Below, piece after piece: positions 24,657 through 33,103 of a stretch of 64,000 nucleotides of DNA. The stretch covers positions 5,863,739-5,927,738 of the forward strand of contig OX638377.1 in NCBI GenBank assembly GCA_951813615.1, read 5' to 3'. A model generated the notes under the pieces. The model made no database searches. It had not been told where the DNA came from and saw only the letters and a program-made list of their open reading frames with translations. The number at the start of each line of letters is the position of its first letter. Positions within the stretch are counted from its first letter, which is position 1. The position numbers and the translations under genes are program-made. The stretch comes from an uncultured Latescibacterota bacterium. GTDB taxonomy: Bacteria > Latescibacterota > UBA2968 > UBA8231.

Positions 24657-25271
24657 ATGCCAGCACCGAGCATCTGCAAAGAGCAATCCTGCATCGAGAA
24701 AGTACGGAGAGATCACTATTTGTGCCGTGAGCACTGGGAGGACTGTCAGGAGGGCGTTATTGATGAGTGTCCCCAATGTGGGGTGTATAAAGACGTAGGG
24801 TATCGCCTCTGCATTGAGTGCAACAAGAAAGCTAACGTGGCGAGCAAGAAAAAGCCGAAATCGAAGGAAGGCAAGCAGAAGATCCGCAGGTACGACCCGG
24901 TCAGAGTCGGCACCTTCGACGAACGCGCCGCTTTACTGGAAGATGACCAGAAGGCGCAAGACAAACGTCAATTGTTCCACGATCAGCAAGGCAAGTGCGT
25001 TTACTGCGGCAACGAGTACCAGTACGACGAACTCGAAATTGAGCACATGATTCCGAAGGCTCGCGGTGGCCCGGATCACATCCGAAACTGCCAGTTGGCC
25101 TGTGGTAGTTGCAATCTAGCCAAAGGTACGAAGACCGACATTGAATTCAGGCAAGAACATGCCAGTTATCTGCCGCAGAAAGAGAGGACGCCGGCCAACC
25201 CGCCCATAGATCCGAAACTGCTCAAAGCGCCAGCCCAGAAGCGCCGCTTCTGGCGATCCCGACGTAGGTAA
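24657..25271 (+). CDS. HNH endonuclease
   Basis: 204 residues from the ATG at 24657 (RBS AAAGGAC). An N-terminal zinc-ribbon-like region contains paired cysteines (C38/C41, C52/C55). The HNH domain has C114-x2-C117, the ELEIEHMIPKARGG histidine motif (H130) and C149-x2-C152 followed by NLAKGTK. The tail is basic (QKRRFWRSRRR). Stand-alone HNH genes of this form are common in mobile DNA; the target is unknown. It stands alone between short direct repeats. Confidence 0.88.
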   Translation: MPAPSICKEQSCIEKVRRDHYLCREHWEDCQEGVIDECPQCGVYKDVGYRLCIECNKKANVASKKKPKSKEGKQKIRRYDPVRVGTFDERAALLEDDQKAQDKRQLFHDQQGKCVYCGNEYQYDELEIEHMIPKARGGPDHIRNCQLACGSCNLAKGTKTDIEFRQEHASYLPQKERTPANPPIDPKLLKAPAQKRRFWRSRRR

Positions 25272-25458
25272 TCTGGTGATCGATAGGATACGCAAAGCAC
25301 GCCATAGCATATCGACGGAATGTGGACACGATCCGAAGAAGCTAGTTGAGTATTATATAAGGCGTCAGAACAAACGGAGATCGCCGACATCAGCGGCAAG
25401 CAGTGAAACGATCCGGTCGGATTAGTCCACCTGATGTAGAACGCCGAAAGTATTTCCC

Positions 25459-25484
25459 GGCCCCATTGCCCCGATCACAAAGGT
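25459..25484. repeat. Direct repeat flanking HNH gene, right
   Basis: GGCCCCATTGCCCCGATCAC plus AAAGGT, partner of 24495-24518. Confidence 0.45.
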
Positions 25485-25488
25485 CAAT

Positions 25489-25692
25489 TCAGCCATCGGC
25501 CCCTTTTGTATCCATCGGCTGGAACGGCTTTTTCTCGATTCGGCCATCGGGCCATTCGGTTATTAGAAATTGATCGTCGTCGCTGAGATAGACGAACGCC
25601 TTGCCCTGTTCGAGCACCATGCGTCGAGTCGCTCCGGGGTCGGCCAAAGTCCGCTTGATCGCGGCGATTAACGGGTGTTCGCGGTTATTCAT
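25489..25692 (-). CDS. Small hypothetical protein
   Basis: 67 residues, compact and balanced in charge (starts MNNREHPLIAAIKRTLADPG; contains FLITEWPDGRIEKKPF). I do not recognise the family. The W-P-D-G-R and alternating hydrophobic pattern suggest a small beta-hairpin domain. It lies between the HNH gene and a decayed toxin-antitoxin pair and reads in the same direction as the latter. Confidence 0.5.
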   Translation of the reverse strand: MNNREHPLIAAIKRTLADPGATRRMVLEQGKAFVYLSDDDQFLITEWPDGRIEKKPFQPMDTKGADG

Positions 25693-25728
25693 CGTCGTTG
25701 ATTACCTCCGTGCGAAGCCTTTTGGTCT

Positions 25729-25930
25729 TTAGTTTCCCTCCCCAGATAGATCAAGTGCGTACTGTTTAATTTCGATAGATATCCACATACCGGCATCAAT
25801 GAGTTGCTCAAGCAAGGGGGCGATCTTTGGAATTAGCGACTAGAACTTCATCAAAGAGTGTCTGGAGAATATCCAATTGGCCAATGCGAAAAAGATACTG
25901 TAGTGCAGATGTATCAACTACGCATCTTTC
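25729..25930 (-). pseudogene. DUF3368 PIN-type toxin remnant
   Basis: Downstream of and overlapping the UPF0175 gene, one frame reads RCVVDTSALQYLFRIGQLD then ILQTLFDEVLVA, the N-terminal PIN/DUF3368 strand. After a stop near 25812 a second frame resumes with LEQLIDAGMWISIEIKQYAL and a natural end at 25729. The middle third (about 60-80 residues expected) is deleted and the ends are out of frame. The toxin is therefore dead. Confidence 0.75.
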
Positions 25931-26186
25931 TGGCACTCTCGAAGTCCTTTTTCAACTCTTCACGGGTTAAATTCGCAACAGGAACTTTGTACGACTTCAA
26001 GATATCAAAAAAGGCCACTCTGCCTAGGCCGGCGAGTTCTGCGGCTCGTCCTGAGGATAAGCGACCAATTTCATAAAGCTTTGCTGCCAAAAGTATCCGT
26101 GCTTCCTGTGCAAACTCATCAGGGGTTTCTCTTAGAGCATTTAGAATGTTGGCAGGGCATTCAATCTGTATATTTATAGACGACAT
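25914..26186 (-). CDS. UPF0175 family antitoxin-like protein
   Basis: 90 residues; E-F-A-Q-E-A-R-I-L-L-A-A-K-L-Y-E-I-G-R-L and SSGRAAELAGLGRVAFFD define UPF0175. It pairs with the broken PIN gene overlapping its 3' end, so an orphan antitoxin remains. Compare the plus-strand homologue at 22836-23102, which has also lost its toxin. Confidence 0.88.
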   Translation of the reverse strand: MSSINIQIECPANILNALRETPDEFAQEARILLAAKLYEIGRLSSGRAAELAGLGRVAFFDILKSYKVPVANLTREELKKDFESARKMRS

Positions 26187-26299
26187 TTTGGGCCTCCAAC
26201 GGGCGGCGAGAGCGGCTATGCTTCAGGTTACGTCAGAAAACATAGAGGAGGGATAAAGGCGTTGTCAACAGAGCATTTAGCGTGGCGCGTCGGCGCGTC

Positions 26300-26866
26300 T
26301 CAACGTAGCGCCCGCAGCCGCCCCGCTTCTTCCTCGTAGCCCGCGCCGCACGCCGCACAAACCAGATTATCGCTCAGCGTGACGCCACAGCGGCAGGCCC
26401 AGCCCGTCTGCCGCCCCGGGACGCCGGTTATCAGCGCATAGGCCGGTACGTCGCGGGTTACGACTGCTCCGGCACCAATGAGGGCGTACTCGCCGATTTC
26501 GACGCCGCAGACGATGGTTGAGTTGGCCCCCAGCGAAGCCCCCTTGCGCACCCGCGTCTCTTGGAACTCGTGCCTGCGGTCGACAAAGGCGCGGGGGTTG
26601 ACGACGTTGGTGAATACCATTGACGGGCCGCAGAAGACTTCTTCTTCGAGCGTAACTCCCTTGTAGATCGAGACGTTGTTCTGTATTTTGCAGCCGTCGC
26701 CGATCACCACGCCGCGATCGACATAGACGTTCTGGCCGAGATTGCAGTTTTGGCCGATCTGGGCGTCGGGCATCAGGTGGCAGAAATGCCAGATATGGGT
26801 CCCCGCGCCAATGGCGACCGGCTCATCGACGCAAGTGCTGGGATGGATGAAGTAGTCTTTTGTCAT
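26300..26866 (-). CDS. Hexapeptide-repeat N-acetyltransferase (WbpD/WlbB-like)
   Basis: 188 residues from the ATG at 26866. A left-handed beta-helix of hexapeptides fills residues 10-165 (AIGAGTHIWHFCHLMPDAQI, KIQNNVSIYKGVTLEEEVF, GVEIGEYALIGAGAVVTRDV), with the F-T-N-V-x-N-P-R motif of UDP-sugar amino-N-acetyltransferases that build 2,3-diacetamido uronic acids of O-antigens. A C-terminal zinc ribbon (C-R-C-G...C-A-A-C-G) is present as in several homologues. No other sugar-nucleotide genes are adjacent. A fragment of its 3' end is repeated at 24449-24478. Confidence 0.85.
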   Translation of the reverse strand: MTKDYFIHPSTCVDEPVAIGAGTHIWHFCHLMPDAQIGQNCNLGQNVYVDRGVVIGDGCKIQNNVSIYKGVTLEEEVFCGPSMVFTNVVNPRAFVDRRHEFQETRVRKGASLGANSTIVCGVEIGEYALIGAGAVVTRDVPAYALITGVPGRQTGWACRCGVTLSDNLVCAACGAGYEEEAGRLRALR

Positions 26867-26953
26867 GCTGACCGAATATAAATTGTCCCTCTCCATTTAC
26901 CAATGCACCGACTGAATGGTCGGCGCAGAAACCTTTTGCATACGGAGGAAATT

Positions 26954-27913
26954 GTGAAACTAGCCACGTACTCTGCCGCTGGCGAACAATCCGTCGGTGC
27001 CGTCGTAGCCGACGACTCTGTGGTCGTCGATCTCAGAGCGGCCGACCGCGTCTTAGCTCGCCAAGAAAAGCGCAAAACGCATCCCTTCTTCACCGACATG
27101 CTGACCCTGCTCTCGGCTGGTGCCAAGGGCCTGCGCGCCGCCAAACAGGCCGCGGCGTACGCCGAAGACAAAGAACCCAACGGCAAGACCATCCACGCCC
27201 TCAGCAAGGTCCGCCTCCGCGCTCCCATGCCCAACCCGCGCAAGGTGTTCTGCTTGGCCGGCAACTACCAAGACCACATCGAAGAGGGCGGCGGCAAAAT
27301 GGATGCCCAAGACAAGGAAACCCCGCGCGTCTTTATGAAGCCGCCGACCACTACGGTTATCGGTCCCGGGGACCGCATTCTCATTCCCCCGATCGCCAAC
27401 AGCATCGACTGGGAAGGCGAGCTAGCCGTGGTCATCGGCCGCAAGACCAAGGGCGTCAAAGCCAAGGACGCGCTCAGATACGTTGCCGGGTACACCGTTA
27501 TGAACGACGTGTCCGAGCGCGAGTTGGTCATCAAGAAGCGCACCGACAGCCGCCCGCGCGACGAGTGGTTCGACTGGCTCAACGGCAAATGGCTCGACAC
27601 CTTTGCTCCGCAGGGACCTTGGATCGTCACCTCGGACGAGATCAAGGATCCCCAGGTTCTCGACATCAGCACGTTTATCAACGGCGAGCGCAAGCAGCAC
27701 AACAACACCGGCCAGATGCTCTACCCGGTTAATAAAATCATCGAGTACATCTCGGCGATTATCACCCTAGAACCGGGCGACCTGATCAGCACCGGCACCA
27801 TATCGGGCGTCGGCGCGACCACCGGCACCTTCATGCAGCCCGGCGATAAGGTCGAAATCGAAATCTCTGGGATCGGCGTCCTCAAAAACTCGGTCGCTGC
27901 CAGCAAGAAATAA
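26954..27913 (+). CDS. Fumarylacetoacetate hydrolase family protein
   Basis: 319 residues from a GTG at 26954 preceded by GGAGG; the upstream ATG frame extension lacks an RBS. FAH-fold metal and substrate motifs are visible: F-C-L-A-G-N-Y-Q-D-H-I, then S-I-D-W-E-G-E-L-A-V-V-I-G with E/D ligands, a GYTVMNDVSERE segment and LEPGDLISTGTISGVGATTG near the end. Such enzymes hydrolyse or decarboxylate beta-diketo acids in aromatic or sugar-acid degradation. It heads a run of closely spaced plus-strand genes with two transporters and a dioxygenase. Confidence 0.93.
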   Translation: MKLATYSAAGEQSVGAVVADDSVVVDLRAADRVLARQEKRKTHPFFTDMLTLLSAGAKGLRAAKQAAAYAEDKEPNGKTIHALSKVRLRAPMPNPRKVFCLAGNYQDHIEEGGGKMDAQDKETPRVFMKPPTTTVIGPGDRILIPPIANSIDWEGELAVVIGRKTKGVKAKDALRYVAGYTVMNDVSERELVIKKRTDSRPRDEWFDWLNGKWLDTFAPQGPWIVTSDEIKDPQVLDISTFINGERKQHNNTGQMLYPVNKIIEYISAIITLEPGDLISTGTISGVGATTGTFMQPGDKVEIEISGIGVLKNSVAASKK

Positions 27914-27916
27914 CCC

Positions 27917-29134
27917 TTGGACTCAACATCCGCGACCACGGGCCAGGACGGTGGGCTGCTCAGCCGCGCCTTCCTGGCCCTTTGTTTGATTTACTTTTTC
28001 GAGAGCTTCCTCGTCGCCCCCTTCCAAGCGCTCTTTCCCGTCTATATCGAAGCCGACTTGGCGCGGCCCCCGTGGTTTACCGGGTATCTGCGCGGGATCA
28101 TGCTGCTCCTCGGCGGCATATTTGCCGTGGTCGCCGGTCGCCTTTGCGACCGCTTTGGCCGCAAGACGACCCTGATGATCGGCCTCGTTGGCAGCGCGCT
28201 CACTGGCTTGGTCTTTCGCACCGCAGACCCGTGGGGACTCTCGTGCCTGCTGTTGGCGATGGGTGCGGCCAGCGGCCCTTGGTCCACGGCCGGGCAGAGC
28301 ATCCTCATCACCGCGGTCACCCCTGCTCGACTCGGTTTGGGCGGTGCCCTGTACTTTCTCAGCAACACGCTCGGCAACGCGCTCGGCAGCTTTTGCACCG
28401 GCTTGGTTAAAACCGCCTATTCCTTCGCCCAAATCGGCGCTGTTATGAGCATCGGCATGGTCGCGGTAGTCTTTCTAGCTTTTGCGCTGTTGCCCGGCGA
28501 CGCGCCTAGCCCGACCACTGCACAGACGGCGCGCCTCAGTACGTGGACGGCCTACCGCCCGCTTTTGGGCCGTCGCAATGTGCATCTCCTGCTCAGCCTG
28601 CGCCTGACCATCACCACCTTCTGGGGCATGGCGACGCTGGCGCTGCCCCTGTTGATCTATCGAGTTAGCGAAAGCGAGGCCCTACCCGCGTTCTTCGCCT
28701 CCCTCTCGCTGGTAGCAGCGGCCTGCTGCCAGCTTGGCGTCGGCTATCTCAACGACCGCTTTGGCCGCACCGCACCGCTCCTCGGCTCGGCGTCTGGCGT
28801 CTTCCTCAGCGCCTTGGGGCTGGCCCTGTGGCACGATTCCCTCGTCGGCCTGTTTGTCTGCGGCACCGCTCTCACGGCTACTGCTTGGGCCGTTTCGACG
28901 CTGATTCCCCGGCTCATCAACGACGTCGCCGCTCCCGAAGAAAAAAACCGCCTCGTCGGCTTGGGCCACTTCGCTTGGAGCGGCTCGATGGTGGTCGGCA
29001 GCCTGCTCGGCGGCTACCTAATCGAGATAAATGCCGCCCTGCCCTTCTATATCGGCACGGCCCTCACGGCGCTCGGCGCGCTCGGTGCCTTTGGCCTCTG
29101 CCGCCGTCTGGACGGCGCAGGGGTTACGGTTTAG
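27917..29134 (+). CDS. MFS transporter
   Basis: 405 residues with about twelve hydrophobic helices and the MFS loop 2-3 motif GRLCDRFGRKTTLMIG, repeated weakly in the second half (GYLNDRFGRTAPLLG). The start is a TTG at 27917, three bases after the FAH stop; no ATG is available upstream of the first helix. Substrate unknown; the context suggests uptake or efflux of an organic acid or sugar derivative. Confidence 0.88.
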   Translation: MDSTSATTGQDGGLLSRAFLALCLIYFFESFLVAPFQALFPVYIEADLARPPWFTGYLRGIMLLLGGIFAVVAGRLCDRFGRKTTLMIGLVGSALTGLVFRTADPWGLSCLLLAMGAASGPWSTAGQSILITAVTPARLGLGGALYFLSNTLGNALGSFCTGLVKTAYSFAQIGAVMSIGMVAVVFLAFALLPGDAPSPTTAQTARLSTWTAYRPLLGRRNVHLLLSLRLTITTFWGMATLALPLLIYRVSESEALPAFFASLSLVAAACCQLGVGYLNDRFGRTAPLLGSASGVFLSALGLALWHDSLVGLFVCGTALTATAWAVSTLIPRLINDVAAPEEKNRLVGLGHFAWSGSMVVGSLLGGYLIEINAALPFYIGTALTALGALGAFGLCRRLDGAGVTV

Positions 29135-29143
29135 ACTAGGCGA

Positions 29144-30298
29144 ATGCAAAAACTCCGCTTGTTCGTCATCACGATCTCGCATTTTTGCGTCGATAGCTAC
29201 GCCACGATGTTGGCTCCGCTGTTGCCTCTGCTGAAGGTCAACTTGGGGCTGAGCTTGGCGCAAGTTGGGTTTTTGGGTTCCATCGTCTCTATATGCAATA
29301 TCAGCCAACCGCTCATGGGCTTGTGGGCCGACCGCATGGCCTGGCGCTGGCTGATCGTCGGTGGCTTGGCCTTGGCGACTATATTTTCTCCGCTCATGGG
29401 GCTGGCTCACAATTACCTGACGCTCGTCGGCATCTTGGCGCTGGGTGGGATTGGGGTCGCTGCCTTCCACCCCCAAGTCTTTTCGCTGGCCGGCGAACTC
29501 AGCGGTCCGCGCCGCTCCTTCGGCTTGGCGCTCTTTATCTTTGGCGGCACGCTGGGGCTGGGCCTAACGCCGCTGTGGGCTCCGGCGTACACCAATTCCT
29601 TCGGGCTGGAATCCCTGCCCTACCTGTCTATTCCCGGCCTGTTGTTCCTCCTGCTCATGTATCGCGCGGTGCCGCTGGGCAACCCCAACTTTGCCCACGG
29701 CAGAAGCACGGCCCAGTGGCGCAGTCTCGGCGACCAAGCAGGTCCTCTCGTGCTGATCACCGCGATCGTCGTTTTGCGCTCAGTGTCGGGATTGGGCTTT
29801 GGCACGTTTTTGACGCTCATGGCCCAAGAGCGCGGCCTCGGTCTCGTCGCGGGCGGCATCCCCTTGGGAATCTACAATATCGCCGGCGTGGTCGGTGCGC
29901 TCGTTGTTGGTTACCTAGCCGACCGCATCGATCCTAAACCGCTGGTCTGGGGATCGCTGCTGTGCTCGGTGCCGCCGCTTTACGCCTTCATCTATGTTGA
30001 GGGAATGCTGGCTAGCTATACCCTGCTCTTTTTGGGCGGCGGTCTGCTGCTGTCTTCCAACTCGATTATGGTCGCCTTGGCCCAAGAGTTTGCGCCGGAA
30101 AATACGGGTTTGGTTTCCAGCCTGCCGCTGGGCTTTAGCTGGGGCGTGGCCAGCCTCTCGCTGCCGCTGATTGGCCATTTCGGCGACCAGATCGGCGTAG
30201 CTGAGACCTTGAAATACCTAGCCTTGTTGCCGATATTGCCCGCCGGCTTGGCCTTCTTCCTGCCCAGCCGCCCAACCGCAAAGGACGCCACGCCATGA
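29144..30298 (+). CDS. MFS transporter (Fsr-like)
   Basis: 384 residues and about twelve helices. The N-terminus (ISHFCVDSYATMLAPLLPLL) and the GGIGVAAFHPQVFSLAGE segment match the fosmidomycin-resistance-type MFS branch. It is nine bases downstream of the previous MFS gene and its stop overlaps the dioxygenase ATG (ATGA), so these three are co-translated. Substrate specificity cannot be read from sequence. Confidence 0.88.
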   Translation: MQKLRLFVITISHFCVDSYATMLAPLLPLLKVNLGLSLAQVGFLGSIVSICNISQPLMGLWADRMAWRWLIVGGLALATIFSPLMGLAHNYLTLVGILALGGIGVAAFHPQVFSLAGELSGPRRSFGLALFIFGGTLGLGLTPLWAPAYTNSFGLESLPYLSIPGLLFLLLMYRAVPLGNPNFAHGRSTAQWRSLGDQAGPLVLITAIVVLRSVSGLGFGTFLTLMAQERGLGLVAGGIPLGIYNIAGVVGALVVGYLADRIDPKPLVWGSLLCSVPPLYAFIYVEGMLASYTLLFLGGGLLLSSNSIMVALAQEFAPENTGLVSSLPLGFSWGVASLSLPLIGHFGDQIGVAETLKYLALLPILPAGLAFFLPSRPTAKDATP

Positions 30299-31077
30299 GC
30301 TTGCTCATTTTAGACCCCGAGCAGAAGCAGTTCTTCGACGACAACGGCTATCTCCTGCTCAAAGGCTTCTACGGACCGGCGGAGATGGAGCAGATGCGCG
30401 GCGAGTTCCATCGCTTGGTGACCGAGATCGAAGACCGGCCCAAGAACGTCAAGTATTCCTTCATGGACGCGCCGGAAGGCTACGCGCCCGATCCCTTCAA
30501 TCCGCGCAATGTCATCGGCATGATGGATCAGACGTTGGCTGGCGACTACTGGTTCGATCAGTTCACTGAGCCGCGCATTGTCTCGGTCATGGTCGATCTG
30601 TTAGGCCCGGACCTCGATTTTCACAACGGCAAGATCCGCAACAAACCCCCCGGCTTTGTATGCACCCAAAGCTGGCACCAAGACTGGCCGTACGAGCGCC
30701 ACACCGAGCCAGACTTGGCCGCGGCCATTACGTATCTTGATCCGAGTGGATTTGAAGCCGGGGCCACCGAGGTCCTGCCCGGCAGCCATCTCAAGGGCGA
30801 GTATCCCACGTTGGAAAAGAGCCACACTATCCCCGACGAGTACGTTCCTGCCAGTGAGCAGGTCGTCTTGGAAGCAGAGCCGGGAGACGTGGCGATCATT
30901 CACGTCCTCGTCGTCCACCGCGCCGGCCACAACTATACGCCGCGCACCCGCCACGCCATCATCAATGAGTACAAAACCGCGGCCACAATCGACCAATGGG
31001 GCAACTCCTGTGCCTTTGCCGGCTTGCCTTTGGCCCGTAATGGCCAGTTGCTGATGCCGCGCGTTTATCAGGGATGA
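30295..31077 (+). CDS. Phytanoyl-CoA dioxygenase family protein
   Basis: 260 residues; Fe(II)/2-oxoglutarate oxygenase of the PhyH family. The iron triad can be placed as H128-x-D130 in SWHQDW and H208 in VVHRAGHN, with R218 for 2-oxoglutarate. The opening FFDDNGYLLLKGFYGPAEME is typical. Substrate unknown. It is coupled by ATGA to the Fsr-like transporter. A second member of the family is at 41012-41851. Confidence 0.92.
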   Translation: MSLLILDPEQKQFFDDNGYLLLKGFYGPAEMEQMRGEFHRLVTEIEDRPKNVKYSFMDAPEGYAPDPFNPRNVIGMMDQTLAGDYWFDQFTEPRIVSVMVDLLGPDLDFHNGKIRNKPPGFVCTQSWHQDWPYERHTEPDLAAAITYLDPSGFEAGATEVLPGSHLKGEYPTLEKSHTIPDEYVPASEQVVLEAEPGDVAIIHVLVVHRAGHNYTPRTRHAIINEYKTAATIDQWGNSCAFAGLPLARNGQLLMPRVYQG

Positions 31078-31091
31078 TGGCGTGCCCCGCC

Positions 31092-31120
31092 TTGATATTG
31101 TTATAAACTCCTCCTACTTA
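31092..31120 (+). promoter_or_regulatory. Possible promoter of metG
   Basis: TTGATA (31092-31097), 17-nt spacer, TACTTA (31115-31120), 42 bases before the metG ATG. Reasonable sigma-70 match in an otherwise AT-enriched gap. Confidence 0.4.
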
Positions 31121-31161
31121 AATATGGATCGCTTATTTTGTCCGCCGACTCCGGAGGCCCC

Positions 31162-33063
31162 ATGAGCAAAGCATTTTACGTCACCACGCCGATCTACTAT
31201 GTCAACGACGTGCCCCACATCGGCCACGCCTATACCACCGTGATAGCCGATTTTCTCGCGCGGTTTCACCGCCTCGACGGATTCGACTCCTACTTCCTGA
31301 CCGGCACCGACGAGCACGGGGAAAAAATTTATCAGGCCGCCGACGAGGCTGGCATTGACCCGCAGCAGTTTTGCGACCGCATCAGCCAGCGCTTCCGCGA
31401 CGCTTGGCAGGTGCTCGACATTTCCCACGACGACTTTATCCGCACCACTGAGGAGCGGCACAAGGCGGTCGTGCGCCGGATATTAGAGGCAGTCCATGCG
31501 GCTGGGGACATCTACTACGACGAGTACGAAGGGCTGTACTGCGTCGGCTGCGAGCGCTTTCTCACCGACAAGGAGTTGGTTGACGGTCAGTGCCCCGACC
31601 ATCTGCGCGCACCGGAAAGGCGCCGCGAGGGCAACTACTTCTTTCGCATGGAAAAGTACCGCGATTGGCTGCGTGACTACATCAACGATCACCCGGATTT
31701 TATTCGTCCCACCGGATACAGAAACGAAGTGCTGGCCTTGCTCGGCGAGCCGATCGGCGACCTGTCGATTTCGCGGCCCAAAGGCCGGGTGCCCTGGGGC
31801 ATTGAGCTGCCGTGGGATGCCGAGCACGTGGCGTACGTGTGGGTCGATGCCTTGATCAACTATACTTCCGCACTCGGCTTTCCCGACGGCGCGCGCTACC
31901 GTGCGTATTGGCCGGTGGCCCAACACCTAGTAGGCAAGGACATTCTCAAGCCCCACGCGGTGTTTTGGCCGACCGTGCTCAAAGCGGCTGGGGTGCCGCT
32001 GTACCAACACCTCAATGTCGGCGGCTTCTTGAAGGGACACGACGACGAGCAGAAGATGAGCAAGAGCTTGGGCAACGTCATTGACCCCTTTGAAATGGCG
32101 GAAAAATACGGCTCCGACGCCGTGCGCTACTACTTGTTGAAGGATACGGTGTACGGCCAAGACTCTTCTATCGGGGAACAATTTTTGGTCGAGCGCTACA
32201 ACGCGGATTTGGCCAATGACTTGGGCAACTTGCTGTCCCGCGTCCGCGCCTTGCTCGTGCGGCATACCGAGGGCGTCTTGCCCGCCCCGTCGCAGCAGGA
32301 AGCCGACGAGGAGGTGATCGCGGCGGGTACTGTGCTGGTGGGGCAGGTGCGGTCCTTGGTGGGCCGGTTGCGGATGTTCGAGGCACTGGAGACGGTGATG
32401 CAGTTCGTGCGGCAACTCAATCGCTACTTTAACGACGAGGCTCCATGGAAGTTGGCCAAAGCCGCCGATGGGCGCGAGCGATTGGGAACGGTGCTCTACA
32501 ATATCGCGGAGGGGCTGCGCATCGTCTCGGTGCTGTTGGAGCCGGCCATGCCGAGCAAGGCGCGGCAGGTGCGGACAGATCTGGGGTTAGAAGACTACAC
32601 CTTCGCCGACCTAGATACTTGGGGCCAGGCCGCGCCCGGGACGAAAATCCCGGCGAAAGCGGATATCCTGTTCCCCAAGTCGGAGACCGGCAAACCCAAA
32701 CGACAACCGCCACCAAAGAAAGAGGCCCCGCAAGTGGAACAGATTTCGATCGAAGATTTTTCCAAGGTGCAATTGCGCGTAGCCGAGGTCAAAGCCGCCG
32801 AGAAGGTGAAAGGTGCTGACAAACTCCTCAAACTGACGCTCGACCTAGACGACGAGACGCGCACTGTAGTCAGCGGCATCGCTCAGTGGTACCAGCCCGA
32901 GGACCTGCCGGGCCGGAAGGTAGTTTTGGTCGCCAACCTCAAACCGGCCAAGCTGCGGGGCATTGTCTCGGAAGGGATGATCTTGGCCGCCGAAGATGGC
33001 GATGGGAACCTCGTGTTAGTCGGGCCGGAGCAGACCATCGCAACGGGAGCCGAGGTGCACTAA
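31162..33063 (+). CDS. metG: Methionyl-tRNA synthetase
   Basis: 633 residues from the ATG at 31162 (CGGAGG upstream); an in-frame TTG at 31138 is less likely. Class I signatures are HIGH at residues 19-22 (VPHIGHAY) and KMSKS near 298 (QKMSKSLGNV). A zinc-knuckle segment has C-V-G-C...C-P-D-H. The C-terminal 110 residues are the dimerising tRNA-binding (EMAPII-like) domain (FSKVQLRVAEVKAAEKV, KPAKLRGIVSEGMILAA). A basic linker (KPKRQPPPKKE) joins the two parts. Confidence 0.98.
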   Translation: MSKAFYVTTPIYYVNDVPHIGHAYTTVIADFLARFHRLDGFDSYFLTGTDEHGEKIYQAADEAGIDPQQFCDRISQRFRDAWQVLDISHDDFIRTTEERHKAVVRRILEAVHAAGDIYYDEYEGLYCVGCERFLTDKELVDGQCPDHLRAPERRREGNYFFRMEKYRDWLRDYINDHPDFIRPTGYRNEVLALLGEPIGDLSISRPKGRVPWGIELPWDAEHVAYVWVDALINYTSALGFPDGARYRAYWPVAQHLVGKDILKPHAVFWPTVLKAAGVPLYQHLNVGGFLKGHDDEQKMSKSLGNVIDPFEMAEKYGSDAVRYYLLKDTVYGQDSSIGEQFLVERYNADLANDLGNLLSRVRALLVRHTEGVLPAPSQQEADEEVIAAGTVLVGQVRSLVGRLRMFEALETVMQFVRQLNRYFNDEAPWKLAKAADGRERLGTVLYNIAEGLRIVSVLLEPAMPSKARQVRTDLGLEDYTFADLDTWGQAAPGTKIPAKADILFPKSETGKPKRQPPPKKEAPQVEQISIEDFSKVQLRVAEVKAAEKVKGADKLLKLTLDLDDETRTVVSGIAQWYQPEDLPGRKVVLVANLKPAKLRGIVSEGMILAAEDGDGNLVLVGPEQTIATGAEVH

Positions 33064-33103
33064 TCACCGGCGACCTTTTCAATCAAACGGAAAAGAGAGG
33101 AAG

